This document shows, piece by piece, positions 1 through 6,833 of a stretch of DNA of 41,395 nt. A program made the position numbers and the translations under genes. The notes beneath the pieces are model-generated. The model did not search any database. It was not told the origin of the DNA and was given only the letters and a program-made list of their open reading frames with translations. This DNA comes from MWDV01 sp964634255. Lineage in GTDB: Bacteria > Verrucomicrobiota > Verrucomicrobiia > Limisphaerales > MWDV01. Where the stretch lies: assembly GCA_964634255.1 (NCBI GenBank), contig CAZWJC010000023.1:1-41395 (forward strand). Reading direction: 5' to 3'. Within the stretch, counting starts at the first letter, position 1. Each line of letters opens with the position of its first letter.

Positions 1-878
1 ACGCGAACGCCACGCTTAACTTCGATGACAGCCAGAACGTGGCCGACGGCAACACCGTCACGGTGGGCACGAAGGTTTACACGTACAAGACGACGTTGGG
101 GAGCGTGGACGGCCAGGTGAAGATCGGGCCGACCTTGGAACGCTCCATCTACAACCTCGTGGCCGCTCTGAACGTGGGGAACGAAGGGCTGTATGAGCCA
201 CCGGCGAACTATGGGGCGTTGAATGACCTCGGCGAAGGGGCGGGCGTGGCGTACGCGGCGGCGATGACGCCGAACGCAGCCGGCATCGAAGCGCTGTATG
301 GCGGCGACTTCGATCTCCAGATCGCGCATCGGGCGGGCGGCACCGCCGGCAACAGCATCGCACTGGCCGAGACGTTGGTTGGTAGTGGAGCCTGGGCCGA
401 AGGCACTCAGGTGGATGCGGTGGCGACGCCGACAGCCGATCAATTTGCGACGGCCTTGGTGGCGGCGCTGAACAGTGATTTCGGCGGTCCCGTGTGGGCG
501 GAGCGACTGAGCTCGACGGAGGTGCTGGTGTGGTCCCGTCGGCCGGGGGATGTGCGCTCGGGGTGTGAAGCGGCGTTCACGAATGGCGGCAACGCCTGGG
601 ATCAGGCGACGCTGAGCGGTGGAATGCCCGCACGGGACGTGTTGCGGGCAGTGTGCGGCGTCGTGCGAACACCCACGGCGCTCGAGATCACGCGGCAACG
701 GTTGCACTTCGTGTTCGGGTTTGAGCCGCATGGCGTGGTTCTGCAGGTGCGTAGTAACGTGGGAGTGCCGGTGACGTTTGATGGCGTGGTGACCCTCTCG
801 GGGCGGCGGGTAACGGTGACCGCGGCCACCGTGGCCCTCGCGGCTGGCCTGGTGTTTCAGGTGCTGGTGTTCCAGTGA
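1..878 (+). CDS. Phage virion-type protein, N-terminus outside window
   Basis: The frame is open from base 3 at the window edge, so the true start lies upstream; the GTG at 39 is internal to the protein. The visible part begins with a module rich in T-V-T-V-G and Y-T-Y-K-T, followed by a Val-Asp-Gly and Ile-Gly stretch. This is a pattern seen in phage tail and baseplate proteins that carry short repeated beta-rich domains. Two Gly-Asn-Ser/Gly-Asn-Ala segments ending in hydrophobic-Ser-Gly suggest a duplicated domain. The C-terminal roughly 80 residues are a separate beta-rich region ending in Val-Phe-Gln. It is likely a tail or receptor-interacting structural protein, but no specific family can be assigned by eye. 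Smaller genes on the same strand follow directly. Confidence 0.6.
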   Translation, partial: ANATLNFDDSQNVADGNTVTVGTKVYTYKTTLGSVDGQVKIGPTLERSIYNLVAALNVGNEGLYEPPANYGALNDLGEGAGVAYAAAMTPNAAGIEALYGGDFDLQIAHRAGGTAGNSIALAETLVGSGAWAEGTQVDAVATPTADQFATALVAALNSDFGGPVWAERLSSTEVLVWSRRPGDVRSGCEAAFTNGGNAWDQATLSGGMPARDVLRAVCGVVRTPTALEITRQRLHFVFGFEPHGVVLQVRSNVGVPVTFDGVVTLSGRRVTVTAATVALAAGLVFQVLVFQ

Positions 879-886
879 AATGCGAT

Positions 887-1075
887 ATGGATGGATTGTT
901 ACCCATTATTCGACGCGTTCGCCGGCCCCTCGTGGCCGTCGATACCCCGCCGGTCGTGGCAGCAAGCGTCGAGCCCGTGAGGGCTGATGTCGGTCCGGCA
1001 CGGGCCGCGAAGACCGCGAAGACCGCGAAGGCTGAGAACTCGCGTTCCAAGGAACGAGGAGAGGAGGCGGATTGA
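887..1075 (+). CDS. Doubtful 62-residue ORF containing a 9-bp tandem repeat
   Basis: A short frame starts at ATG 887 (or GTG 875, overlapping the previous stop) and ends at 1075, where its TGA overlaps the next ATG. The product is Arg/Ala/Lys rich with a repeated Ala-Lys-Thr tract and no recognisable domain. That tract is translated from a 9-bp tandem repeat, which makes the frame suspect. It may be spacer with chance coding. The overlapped stop/start favours translational coupling if it is real. I do not assign a function. Confidence 0.25.
   Translation: MDGLLPIIRRVRRPLVAVDTPPVVAASVEPVRADVGPARAAKTAKTAKAENSRSKERGEEAD
1005..1031. repeat. Triplicated 9-bp tandem repeat (CCGCGAAGA)
   Basis: Three adjacent copies of CCGCGAAGA are present, the third ending in G instead of A. 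They sit between two virion-type genes inside the doubtful small ORF. Such short GC-rich arrays can change copy number. A 9-bp unit keeps frame if the ORF is translated. Confidence 0.8.
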
Positions 1076-1461
1076 TGGCGCGTACATCTCCAATGCGACG
1101 GGTGACACAGCGGTTCTACCTCACGCACCGCGGCGGCGGAACGAATCAGGACGCGGGCAACTTCAGCGGCTACTTCGCCGCGGTGCCCGGTGGCAAGGCT
1201 GACATCGCCTTCACCGTGGTCAATGGCGTCGTACATGCACCGGTGCCGCCCAACAACCGCGATCTGGAGTCGTTTGATTACACCGTCGGCACATTCAGCC
1301 TGGGCGACGGCGGTTTTGGTTGGGCTGGACCGGCGGCGGTGACCACACCGCATGTGGCCGTGGCAGGCTTGGAGACCTTCGCCAGCTATCCGACTGGTGC
1401 GATCACAGGCCTCAACGCGGGCAGTGGTTGGGCAGACTCCGCGCTGCTCGTGGCGTATTGA
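1075..1461 (+). CDS. Hypothetical phage structural-type protein, 128 aa
   Basis: The ATG at 1075 overlaps the TGA of the preceding frame and follows a strong purine ribosome-binding stretch (GGAGAGGAGG at about 1057-1068); a TTG just upstream is less likely. The product is Gly/Ala/Val/Thr rich, predicted to be mostly beta strand, with no signal peptide or membrane segment. The sequence shows no family I recognise. The gene behind starts 13 bp after its stop and the one before overlaps it, so all appear to be in one transcript. From this position, between a tail-like gene and a second beta-rich gene, a small virion or tail-decoration role is plausible. This is inference from context only. Confidence 0.55.
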   Translation: MARTSPMRRVTQRFYLTHRGGGTNQDAGNFSGYFAAVPGGKADIAFTVVNGVVHAPVPPNNRDLESFDYTVGTFSLGDGGFGWAGPAAVTTPHVAVAGLETFASYPTGAITGLNAGSGWADSALLVAY

Positions 1462-1474
1462 AGAAAGGAACGAT

Positions 1475-2206
1475 ATGGCAATCATCGGCACGCGTGCTTT
1501 CAATCTGATCGAAGACAAGTATCTCACCCTCGGTAACGAGGAATACCTGCGCCCGCTGAGCATCGGCAATAACTGGTCGAAGCTCCGGCTGGGTCTCATG
1601 CTCGCCCTGCCACCCAATGGCACCAGCAACCTGACCGGTTGCAGCCTGGTCGTGGGGGTGTGCTCGGCGGCGAGTCCGTTTAACACCACTGGCGGGTACG
1701 CGGCAGCGAGCACGCGGAACTTTGTCGGCGTGGATGTCGCGACGGATGGCAGCGGGGGGGCGGCGTTAGGGACGCTTTCCTACAACGCCGGCTCCGGCAA
1801 TCCCTACTACAGCACGACGTACTCGGGTGCCCGGCGGCGGGTGGGGACGACGGACACGTTCGTGGCGGCCACGACACTGACGCATGCAGTGGCACAGAAC
1901 ACGGGCACGTTGCAGCGGCGTACGCTGCTCTACGTGGAGATCGCCAAGGGCAGTCCCAACTACACGGTGAAGTACTACGCGGCGAACGGGACGCTGGCGA
2001 TGTTGGACTTTGCGGAGCGGGACCTGCTGGACGGGCTCGAGCAGGCCGGGACGCCGGTGGTCAACACCCAGACGATGTTTGCGAGCAGCGCGATGGCAGT
2101 GGCATGCGATGAGACGGCGGGGGTGTTCGATACGGTGAACCTGTTCTGGAATCGGACGACGTATCCGCTGGAGGTGTATGCCCTGGCGGCGTTCCGGATG
2201 GCCTAA
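1475..2206 (+). CDS. Hypothetical phage structural-type protein, 243 aa
   Basis: The start is ATG 1475, preceded by the purine-rich AAGAAAGGAA; the frame is open further upstream, but only through the end of the previous gene. The protein begins with a Met-Ala-Ile-Ile-Gly-Thr-Arg-Ala-Phe segment. It is rich in Gly, Thr, Asn and Tyr with aromatic-flanked beta-strand stretches (for example near residues 110-125 and 160-175), and has no signal peptide. The composition resembles phage tail-tip or fibre proteins, but no named family is recognised. It lies in the forward virion-type gene run and is followed after 39 bp by the DnaT-like gene. Confidence 0.55.
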   Translation: MAIIGTRAFNLIEDKYLTLGNEEYLRPLSIGNNWSKLRLGLMLALPPNGTSNLTGCSLVVGVCSAASPFNTTGGYAAASTRNFVGVDVATDGSGGAALGTLSYNAGSGNPYYSTTYSGARRRVGTTDTFVAATTLTHAVAQNTGTLQRRTLLYVEIAKGSPNYTVKYYAANGTLAMLDFAERDLLDGLEQAGTPVVNTQTMFASSAMAVACDETAGVFDTVNLFWNRTTYPLEVYALAAFRMA

Positions 2207-2245
2207 TCGAAGTGAGAGGTGAGAAGGGCGAGGTGAGAAGTTCAG

Positions 2246-2764
2246 ATGGCACTGACACTGATCAAAGAGGATGGAAGCGGGCGGAGTGACGCGAACAGCT
2301 ACGCGAGCGTGGCGGAGGGCGACGCGTATCACGAGGGGCATCTGTATGCCACGGCGTGGACAGCGGCGACTCAAGCGAACAAGGAAAAGGCGTTGGTGTT
2401 CGCCACGCGGCTGATTGATGCCGAGTTCCGGTTCAAAGGAACCAAAGCCAACTCGACGCAGGCTCTGCAATGGCCGCGTGAAGAGTGTCGGGATTTGGAT
2501 GGCACAGGTGACCTCGCGAGCGATGTCGTGCCTACCGCCGTGGTTCAAGCGACCTGTGAGATGGCGCGGGAGCTGTTGGTAAAGGACCGGACGGCAGCTT
2601 ACCCGGGCGAGGGCCTCAAGTATCAGAACGTCGGCTCGACGCAGACGGGTTATGACAAGACCGATACGCCGGCGGTCATCTCCCGAGTCGCGCAAGCGAT
2701 GCTGGCGAAGGTCGGCGCGTTGCTCAAAGCGAAGAGCGGAGCTGTTTCGTTGGTGAGGGTCTAA
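2246..2764 (+). CDS. DnaT-like ssDNA-binding / head-completion family phage protein
   Basis: The 172-residue product starts Met-Ala-Leu-Thr-Leu and continues with Glu-Asp-Gly-Ser-Gly and Asn-Ser-Tyr-Ala-Ser-Val. This N-terminus is characteristic of the phage family annotated as putative DnaT-like ssDNA-binding protein. Members usually sit among head genes and probably act in head completion or connector assembly. The middle contains a conserved-looking Leu-Gln-Trp-Pro-Arg motif (about residues 72-76) followed by Pro-Thr-Ala-Val-Val, also typical. The ribosome-binding region contains an 11-bp direct repeat, GAGGTGAGAAG, at 2216-2226 and 2230-2240, so two Shine-Dalgarno-like sites precede the ATG. 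The family call is by motif recognition; the DNA-binding function implied by the name is unproven. Confidence 0.7.
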   Translation: MALTLIKEDGSGRSDANSYASVAEGDAYHEGHLYATAWTAATQANKEKALVFATRLIDAEFRFKGTKANSTQALQWPREECRDLDGTGDLASDVVPTAVVQATCEMARELLVKDRTAAYPGEGLKYQNVGSTQTGYDKTDTPAVISRVAQAMLAKVGALLKAKSGAVSLVRV

Positions 2765-2778
2765 TTGAAAGGACAACG

Positions 2779-3747
2779 ATGACAAATCTCTTGGCAGGAC
2801 CGGTGTTGGGGATGGCGACGATTGCTGCGGCGGTGATTGCCGGCGATGCCTCCCTCAGCGGCGAATCGCATGTGAACCTCGGCGAGGTCGTAAGCGTGGG
2901 CGTGGCTGTTTGCGGCCTCGTCTGGTGGCTGGGGCGAAAGTTCCAGGCCATCGAGGACGCACTGGCTGCGCATGGCAAGGCACTGGAGAAACTGCCTTGT
3001 GTGCAGGGCAGGGCAGGGGACTGCAACCACAGCAAGTCTGGCGATACTGGCAGCCTGGGGGTGATCGCATTGCTGCTGTTGTCGCTCACGATGACCGGTT
3101 GCATGGGGGCGAAGCCGTTGAAGGGCGGCAAAGCAACGATGGCGAGCAAAGCTGCTGGCGTCATCGAGCAAACCGTCGTGCAATCCGACAACCCGGCGCA
3201 GACCTCCAAGCAAGACCAGGAGATGGTGAAAGTAAAGACCTACACCGTGCCGACGGGGTCTCGGCTGGAAGAGACTCGGGTCGTGGCGCCGGAGGCTGGC
3301 CCGATGATGACGAATCTGCACGCCCTGGTACTCAGCGCGCCGATGGCCGTGACCGAACGTGAGGAGACGCGAGCCAAGACCGAGCTTGGCGCGGCGCAGA
3401 AGGACATGGCGCGCGAGCTCGGAGCGAAGCTGTCGAGTCTGAAGGGGATCGTCTGGGTCGGCGTCGCCCTGTTCCTCTTCGGCCTGGGGTCGCTGTTCTA
3501 TCCACCGCTCAAACTGATCATCGGCAGCGTGACCACGAGTGCGGCCATCACTGTTGGCGGCCTGGTGTTGATGGTGTTGCCGACGATGATCGTGGGGAAC
3601 GAGTTATTGATCCTGGGCGGCGTAGCGCTTGCCATCGGTGCGTGGTTCCTCGCGCATCGGCACGGTCGGCTGCAGGGCTTTGTGGATGCCAACCAGAACG
3701 GCGTGGATGATCGGCTAGAAAAGATGGAAAGGGCAGGGGAGGTATGA
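2779..3747 (+). CDS. Prophage multi-pass membrane protein with internal lipobox
   Basis: The 322-residue product has hydrophobic segments at about 36-52, 92-108, 224-241, 255-272 and 276-292. The second ends in Leu-Thr-Met-Thr-Gly-Cys108, which looks like a lipoprotein signal in the middle of the protein. The N-terminal 75 residues (one membrane span, then an amphipathic Glu/Lys helix) resemble small phage holin-like proteins. The C-terminus ends with a soluble tail carrying Asp-Ala-Asn-Gln-Asn-Gly-Val-Asp-Asp (303-311), a calcium-loop-like acidic motif. The layout could be a holin-like part fused to a lipoprotein/membrane part, or two nested genes with a second start near GTG 3058. The stop overlaps the next ATG. 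A lysis or membrane role is inferred. Confidence 0.5.
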   Translation: MTNLLAGPVLGMATIAAAVIAGDASLSGESHVNLGEVVSVGVAVCGLVWWLGRKFQAIEDALAAHGKALEKLPCVQGRAGDCNHSKSGDTGSLGVIALLLLSLTMTGCMGAKPLKGGKATMASKAAGVIEQTVVQSDNPAQTSKQDQEMVKVKTYTVPTGSRLEETRVVAPEAGPMMTNLHALVLSAPMAVTEREETRAKTELGAAQKDMARELGAKLSSLKGIVWVGVALFLFGLGSLFYPPLKLIIGSVTTSAAITVGGLVLMVLPTMIVGNELLILGGVALAIGAWFLAHRHGRLQGFVDANQNGVDDRLEKMERAGEV

Positions 3748-4052
3748 ATCCAGGACGGAAGGAGTTACTCACATTGGTCACGTTGCCGGCCCGGCTGGGC
3801 ATCCACGAGACGGCTTGGCTGCTCGGTTTCAACGAGCACGACATTCCGGTGCTCATGTCCGCAGGGCTGCTCAAGCCTTTGGGCCGTCCGCCCGCCAGCG
3901 GCTCGAAGTTCTTTGCGACCGTCGAACTGCAGGAGTTGCGCACCGACACGCGCTGGTTGGCCAAGGCTTCCGACGTCATCGTCCACCATTGGCGCACGAA
4001 GAACTCAGGGCGGCGGGACAAAGCTGAAGGCTTGCCCGCGCTCGCGGCGTGA
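3744..4052 (+). CDS. Small helix-turn-helix DNA-binding protein, excisionase-like
   Basis: The 102-residue product overlaps the preceding gene by 4 bp (ATGA). Residues about 18-60 read as a helix-turn-helix followed by a Gly-Arg-Pro-Pro-Ala-Ser-Gly-Ser-Lys-Phe-Phe wing, the arrangement of MerR/excisionase-type winged helices that bind DNA near integration sites. The C-terminus is basic (Trp-Arg-Thr-Lys-Asn-Ser-Gly-Arg-Arg). The gene ends 46 bp from the convergent integrase gene, which supports a role as recombination directionality factor or local regulator. The separating segment has a small perfect inverted repeat (4056-4069) without a T tract. The function is inferred from fold and position. 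Confidence 0.6.
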   Translation: MNPGRKELLTLVTLPARLGIHETAWLLGFNEHDIPVLMSAGLLKPLGRPPASGSKFFATVELQELRTDTRWLAKASDVIVHHWRTKNSGRRDKAEGLPALAA

Positions 4053-4098
4053 TACCCAGCGGTCGCTGGCCCCACGCGGCTCAGTCCACCGCTTCTTG

Positions 4099-5112
4099 CT
4101 ACACAACAGCCCGCTGCTCGTATTCCTCCAGAGACGGAAGCTTCATCAATGCCCGCTTCGCATAGGCGCGATGCACGGCTTTGCTGTTATGACCGAGCGC
4201 TTCCTGGGCAAAGCGTTCCGGGTAACCCGCCGTCTTTGCGCGCTCAGCCCATGCATACCGATAGCTGTGGAGCGAAACGCCTTTCACACCGACCAAACGG
4301 CATCTGCGTCGGAACAGGCTCGCACGATGTGATTCCTTCAGCTGGGCAAGTCGTGGAAACAAAAATCCCTCCCCGGGGAGGTCGCTGAAGAGGTTGGCAA
4401 GCTGCGGCCCGAAGTGAAGCTGAACCGGAGCGCCAGTCTTCCCCCGGCGATAAGCCAGGACGTTTGCTTGCCAATCGATGTCCTCGGCACGGAGCTGCGC
4501 GACATCGGTTTGAGCGCCGCCGATGTGCCAGAGAGCATGGTAATAGGCCAGCCACTCACGATTGCGCTCTCCGGCGAGAATGCGCTGGTGTTCATCGAGG
4601 GTGATGCCGCGCTTCTCCTTGTGCTGCACCGCAGGCCACTGCCGTTTCGGGATCAGTGGCCAAGGCAGCCAGTTCATGTCCACGCAGAAGTTGTGCAGAC
4701 GCCGCAGAAACACGTTGGTGGAAACGGTGCCGGCCTCGATGACGTTGAGCAACAGTTCGCTGGGCGTCTCGATGATCACCCGCGGCAGGAGCGACGCCAG
4801 CGCGCGGTCTTTCGCCGCAAGTCGCCAGCGGTCCTGATTCGCGCCGTGCTTGGTATGGATCAGCGACTCGATGGCAGTCTGCCAGGTGCGGGTGGCGACG
4901 CCGCTGTCGGTGCCGGCGAGATACGCCTTGGCGATCTGGAGATTGAGGGCGGGCTGCCGCAACGATTGGTTCTTCGCCAGCACGATCTGCTCGGCCGTGT
5001 CGCGATCCTTGGTTTTGAGACTGAAGCGTTTTCCTGTTTCGGAATCGACGCAGTAGAACTGATGGCCGCGTTCGCCGCGGCGGATCAACTGGTACCGTTT
5101 TTTCATAGGCAT
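4099..5112 (-). CDS. Tyrosine recombinase (phage/island integrase), box I Arg replaced by Gln
   Basis: The 337-residue product has a basic N-terminal arm-binding region, a core-binding domain (about 60-165) and a catalytic domain (about 170-325). Visible catalytic elements are Lys225 in the beta hairpin (Arg-Arg-Gly-Lys), His282-Ser-Tyr-Arg285 for box II, Leu-Gly-His308, and Tyr317 as the likely nucleophile. At the box I position, where Gly-x-Arg is expected, the sequence reads Gly-Ala-Gln201-Thr-Asp. The first catalytic arginine is therefore missing unless the alignment is shifted. The enzyme would integrate the element into the tRNA-Thr gene immediately upstream of its start. Two ATGs (5112 and 5106) are possible starts. 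Confidence 0.88.
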   Translation of the reverse strand: MPMKKRYQLIRRGERGHQFYCVDSETGKRFSLKTKDRDTAEQIVLAKNQSLRQPALNLQIAKAYLAGTDSGVATRTWQTAIESLIHTKHGANQDRWRLAAKDRALASLLPRVIIETPSELLLNVIEAGTVSTNVFLRRLHNFCVDMNWLPWPLIPKRQWPAVQHKEKRGITLDEHQRILAGERNREWLAYYHALWHIGGAQTDVAQLRAEDIDWQANVLAYRRGKTGAPVQLHFGPQLANLFSDLPGEGFLFPRLAQLKESHRASLFRRRCRLVGVKGVSLHSYRYAWAERAKTAGYPERFAQEALGHNSKAVHRAYAKRALMKLPSLEEYEQRAVV

Positions 5113-5201
5113 GAGGTGCAGCCTACGAGAGAAGCGAACCGAGTCGTTACGGTGCTACGGGTGTGTTCGCGCGGGCTGGCACGTGTTGACGCCCGTCAGC
5201 A

Positions 5202-5225
5202 TTTTAGTGCCCGTTTTAGTGCCCG
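5202..5225. repeat. Two perfect 12-bp tandem repeats between integrase and tRNA
   Basis: TTTTAGTGCCCG occurs twice head to tail, exactly adjacent, between the integrase start and the tRNA 3' end. Short direct repeats in this position are typical of integrase or excisionase arm-type binding sites. They could also overlap the integrase promoter on the reverse strand. The repeat is directly visible; the binding role is inferred. Confidence 0.7.
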
Positions 5226-5273
5226 TTGTGGGTCTCTGCCGTGGTAAAACCTTGACGCAAAGGCGTTTTGATT

Positions 5274-5348
5274 TGGAGCCAGTTGTCGGATTTGAACCGA
5301 CGACCGTCCGATTACAAATCGGGTGCTCTACCACTGAGCTAAACTGGC
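5274..5348 (-). tRNA. tRNA-Thr (anticodon UGU), 3' CCA encoded
   Basis: On the reverse strand the 75-base gene folds as a cloverleaf. The 7-bp acceptor stem GCCAGTT/AACTGGC is perfect, the D arm is GCTC/GAGC, and the anticodon loop is TTTGTAA with anticodon TGT (at 5314-5316). The T arm is GTCGG/CCGAC with loop TTCAAAT, and the discriminator is T followed by encoded CCA. The top anticodon-stem pair is a C-A mismatch; everything else is canonical. The 3' end faces the integrase gene. This identifies it as the probable attB/attachment site regenerated by integration. Confidence 0.93.
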
Positions 5349-5469
5349 ATCCTCACTCGCCGGCTCGCCATGATGCTCTCGCGCCGGACGCGCTTTGTGT
5401 ATAGCACAGCCCCTGGCTTGGTCAAGACGTGTTGGCCCCGATCTCATCTCCGGAAACCCCCGGTTTTGG

Positions 5470-5499
5470 TTGCCAATGCCTATCTCCCACTGGCATAAC
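5470..5499 (+). promoter_or_regulatory. Candidate sigma-70-type promoter before the pduS-like gene
   Basis: TTGCCA (5470-5475) and CATAAC (5494-5499) are 18 bp apart and lie 20 bp before the proposed ATG at 5519. Matches to consensus are 5/6 and 4/6. The rest of the 170-bp gap to the tRNA gene shows no other clear structure. This is weak evidence in a GC-rich genome. Confidence 0.3.
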
Positions 5500-5518
5500 A
5501 GCGCCGACATCGGACGTT

Positions 5519-6832
5519 ATGAATCTAGTTGAACAAGTCCGGCAGGCGGGCGTGGTGGGCGCGGGCGGCGGCGGTTTCCCCACGCACGTCAAGCTCGCCG
5601 CCAAGGCTGACACCGTGATCGCCAATGGCGCCGAGTGTGAGCCGCTGCTCCATAAGGATGCCGTCATCATGGAAGAACAGGCCGTTCAGCTCGTGCGGGG
5701 CGTGCGGTTTGCCATGGAGGCCGTGGGAGCGAAGGACGGCGTGGTGGGCATCAAGGCGAAGAAGAAGCATGCCGTCGAAGCCGTGACCGCTGCCTGCCAG
5801 GGCACGAACGTCCGCGTCCATCTGCTCGGCGATTATTATCCGGCCGGCGACGAATACGATTTAGTGTTCAGCGTTACCGAAAGGTTGATCCCGCCCGCCG
5901 GGATTCCCATCAACGTTGGCGTCGTCGTGAACAACGTCGAGACGTTCGTCAACATCGCTGCCGCTGCCGAAGGGAAGCCGGTCACGCACAAGACGCTCAC
6001 TATTGCCGGCGCGGTGCGATCGCCGGCGACCTTACGCGTGCCCTTGGGCACAACGTACCGCGAGTGCATCGCTGCGGCTGGGGGACTGACGACGGATGAT
6101 CCGGTGCTCTGCCTGGGCGGCCTGATGATGGGGCAGACGACCGACAATCTCGACACGCCAGTCACCAAGACGGCGACGGGCGTTGTCATCCTGCCGCGCA
6201 CGCATCATGTCATTGAGCGCAAGCTCAAGCCGAATAAGGCTCAGGCACGGATCGGCAAGTCCGCCTGCGACCAATGCCGCTATTGCACGGAGTATTGCCC
6301 GCGTTTCCTGCTGGGTTATGCCGTCGAACCCCACCAAGTCATGCGCACGCTCGCTTTCACGGCCACGGGGGCGGACGTCTTCAACCCGTGGGCGGCGCTG
6401 TGTTGTTCGTGCGGACTTTGCACGCTCTACTCGTGCCCGGAAGAGTTGTTCCCGAAGGAAGCGTGTGACGATGCCAAGGCCGCGATGCGGCGCGCGAATC
6501 AGAAATGGACCGGATCGAAAACGGTCAAGCCGCACGCCATGTACGATGGCCGCCGCGTGCCGATCAAGACGCTGACGCGCAAACTGCACGTGCAGGATTT
6601 CGACCGGTCCGCGCCGCTGCTGGCGGAGGTGCTTTCGCCTTCGCGGCTGGTCTTACCGCTCAAGCAAAGCGCCGGCATCGCCTGCCAGCCGAAGGTGCGA
6701 GCGGGCGACCGTGTGAGCGCTGGTCAGGTCATTGGCGAGCCTGCTCCGAATGCGTTGGGCGCGATTCTTCATGCGCCCATCGCCGCCACCGTGCGCGAAG
6801 TCACCGAACAGCAGATCATTTTGGAGAGATAA
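5519..6832 (+). CDS. pduS: PduS/RnfC-like flavin and Fe-S electron-transfer protein
   Basis: The start is ATG 5519; the frame is open upstream, but family N-termini begin with this Val-Arg-x-Ala-Gly-Val-Val-Gly-Ala-Gly-Gly stretch. The 437-residue protein has the glycine-rich Complex I 51-kDa/RnfC-type nucleotide/flavin fold (4-160, including Ala-Asn-Gly-Ala-Glu-Cys-Glu-Pro at 35-42) and an SLBB domain (about 160-215). Two cubane motifs follow: Cys250-x2-Cys253-x2-Cys256-x3-Cys260-Pro, and a second set among Cys295, 296, 298, 301 and 306. A C-terminal barrel-sandwich-like domain completes it. PduS homologues bind FMN and two 4Fe-4S clusters and feed electrons to microcompartment enzymes, classically for cobalamin reduction. 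The next gene, a PduT-like shell protein, starts 1 bp after its stop, which makes the assignment much stronger than RnfC. Confidence 0.88.
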   Translation: MNLVEQVRQAGVVGAGGGGFPTHVKLAAKADTVIANGAECEPLLHKDAVIMEEQAVQLVRGVRFAMEAVGAKDGVVGIKAKKKHAVEAVTAACQGTNVRVHLLGDYYPAGDEYDLVFSVTERLIPPAGIPINVGVVVNNVETFVNIAAAAEGKPVTHKTLTIAGAVRSPATLRVPLGTTYRECIAAAGGLTTDDPVLCLGGLMMGQTTDNLDTPVTKTATGVVILPRTHHVIERKLKPNKAQARIGKSACDQCRYCTEYCPRFLLGYAVEPHQVMRTLAFTATGADVFNPWAALCCSCGLCTLYSCPEELFPKEACDDAKAAMRRANQKWTGSKTVKPHAMYDGRRVPIKTLTRKLHVQDFDRSAPLLAEVLSPSRLVLPLKQSAGIACQPKVRAGDRVSAGQVIGEPAPNALGAILHAPIAATVREVTEQQIILER

Positions 6833-6833
6833 C

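Larger units (their letters stand above)
1..5348. mobile_element. Right end of an integrated phage or phage-derived element at tRNA-Thr
   Basis: Virion-like genes run rightwards from the left window edge to 4052. They meet a convergent tyrosine recombinase gene, and 160 bp beyond its start is the 3' end of a tRNA gene. A recombinase next to a tRNA 3' end is the classic layout of a tRNA-targeted prophage or genomic island. The genes are tightly packed, with ATGA-type overlaps, as in phage modules. The left end, terminase, portal and capsid genes are not visible, so whether the element is complete, defective or a satellite cannot be judged. The right boundary should lie within the tRNA 3' half, about 5274-5300. 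Confidence 0.75.

Noticed and set aside
4056..4069. Perfect 6-bp inverted repeat between the HTH gene and integrase as a terminator
   Set aside because: There is no T tract on either strand and the loop is only two bases in the full pairing, so termination is not supported.
5519..6832. Interpretation as RnfC of an Rnf complex
   Set aside because: No other rnf genes adjoin it, the length suits PduS, and the immediately following gene is a PduT-type shell protein.
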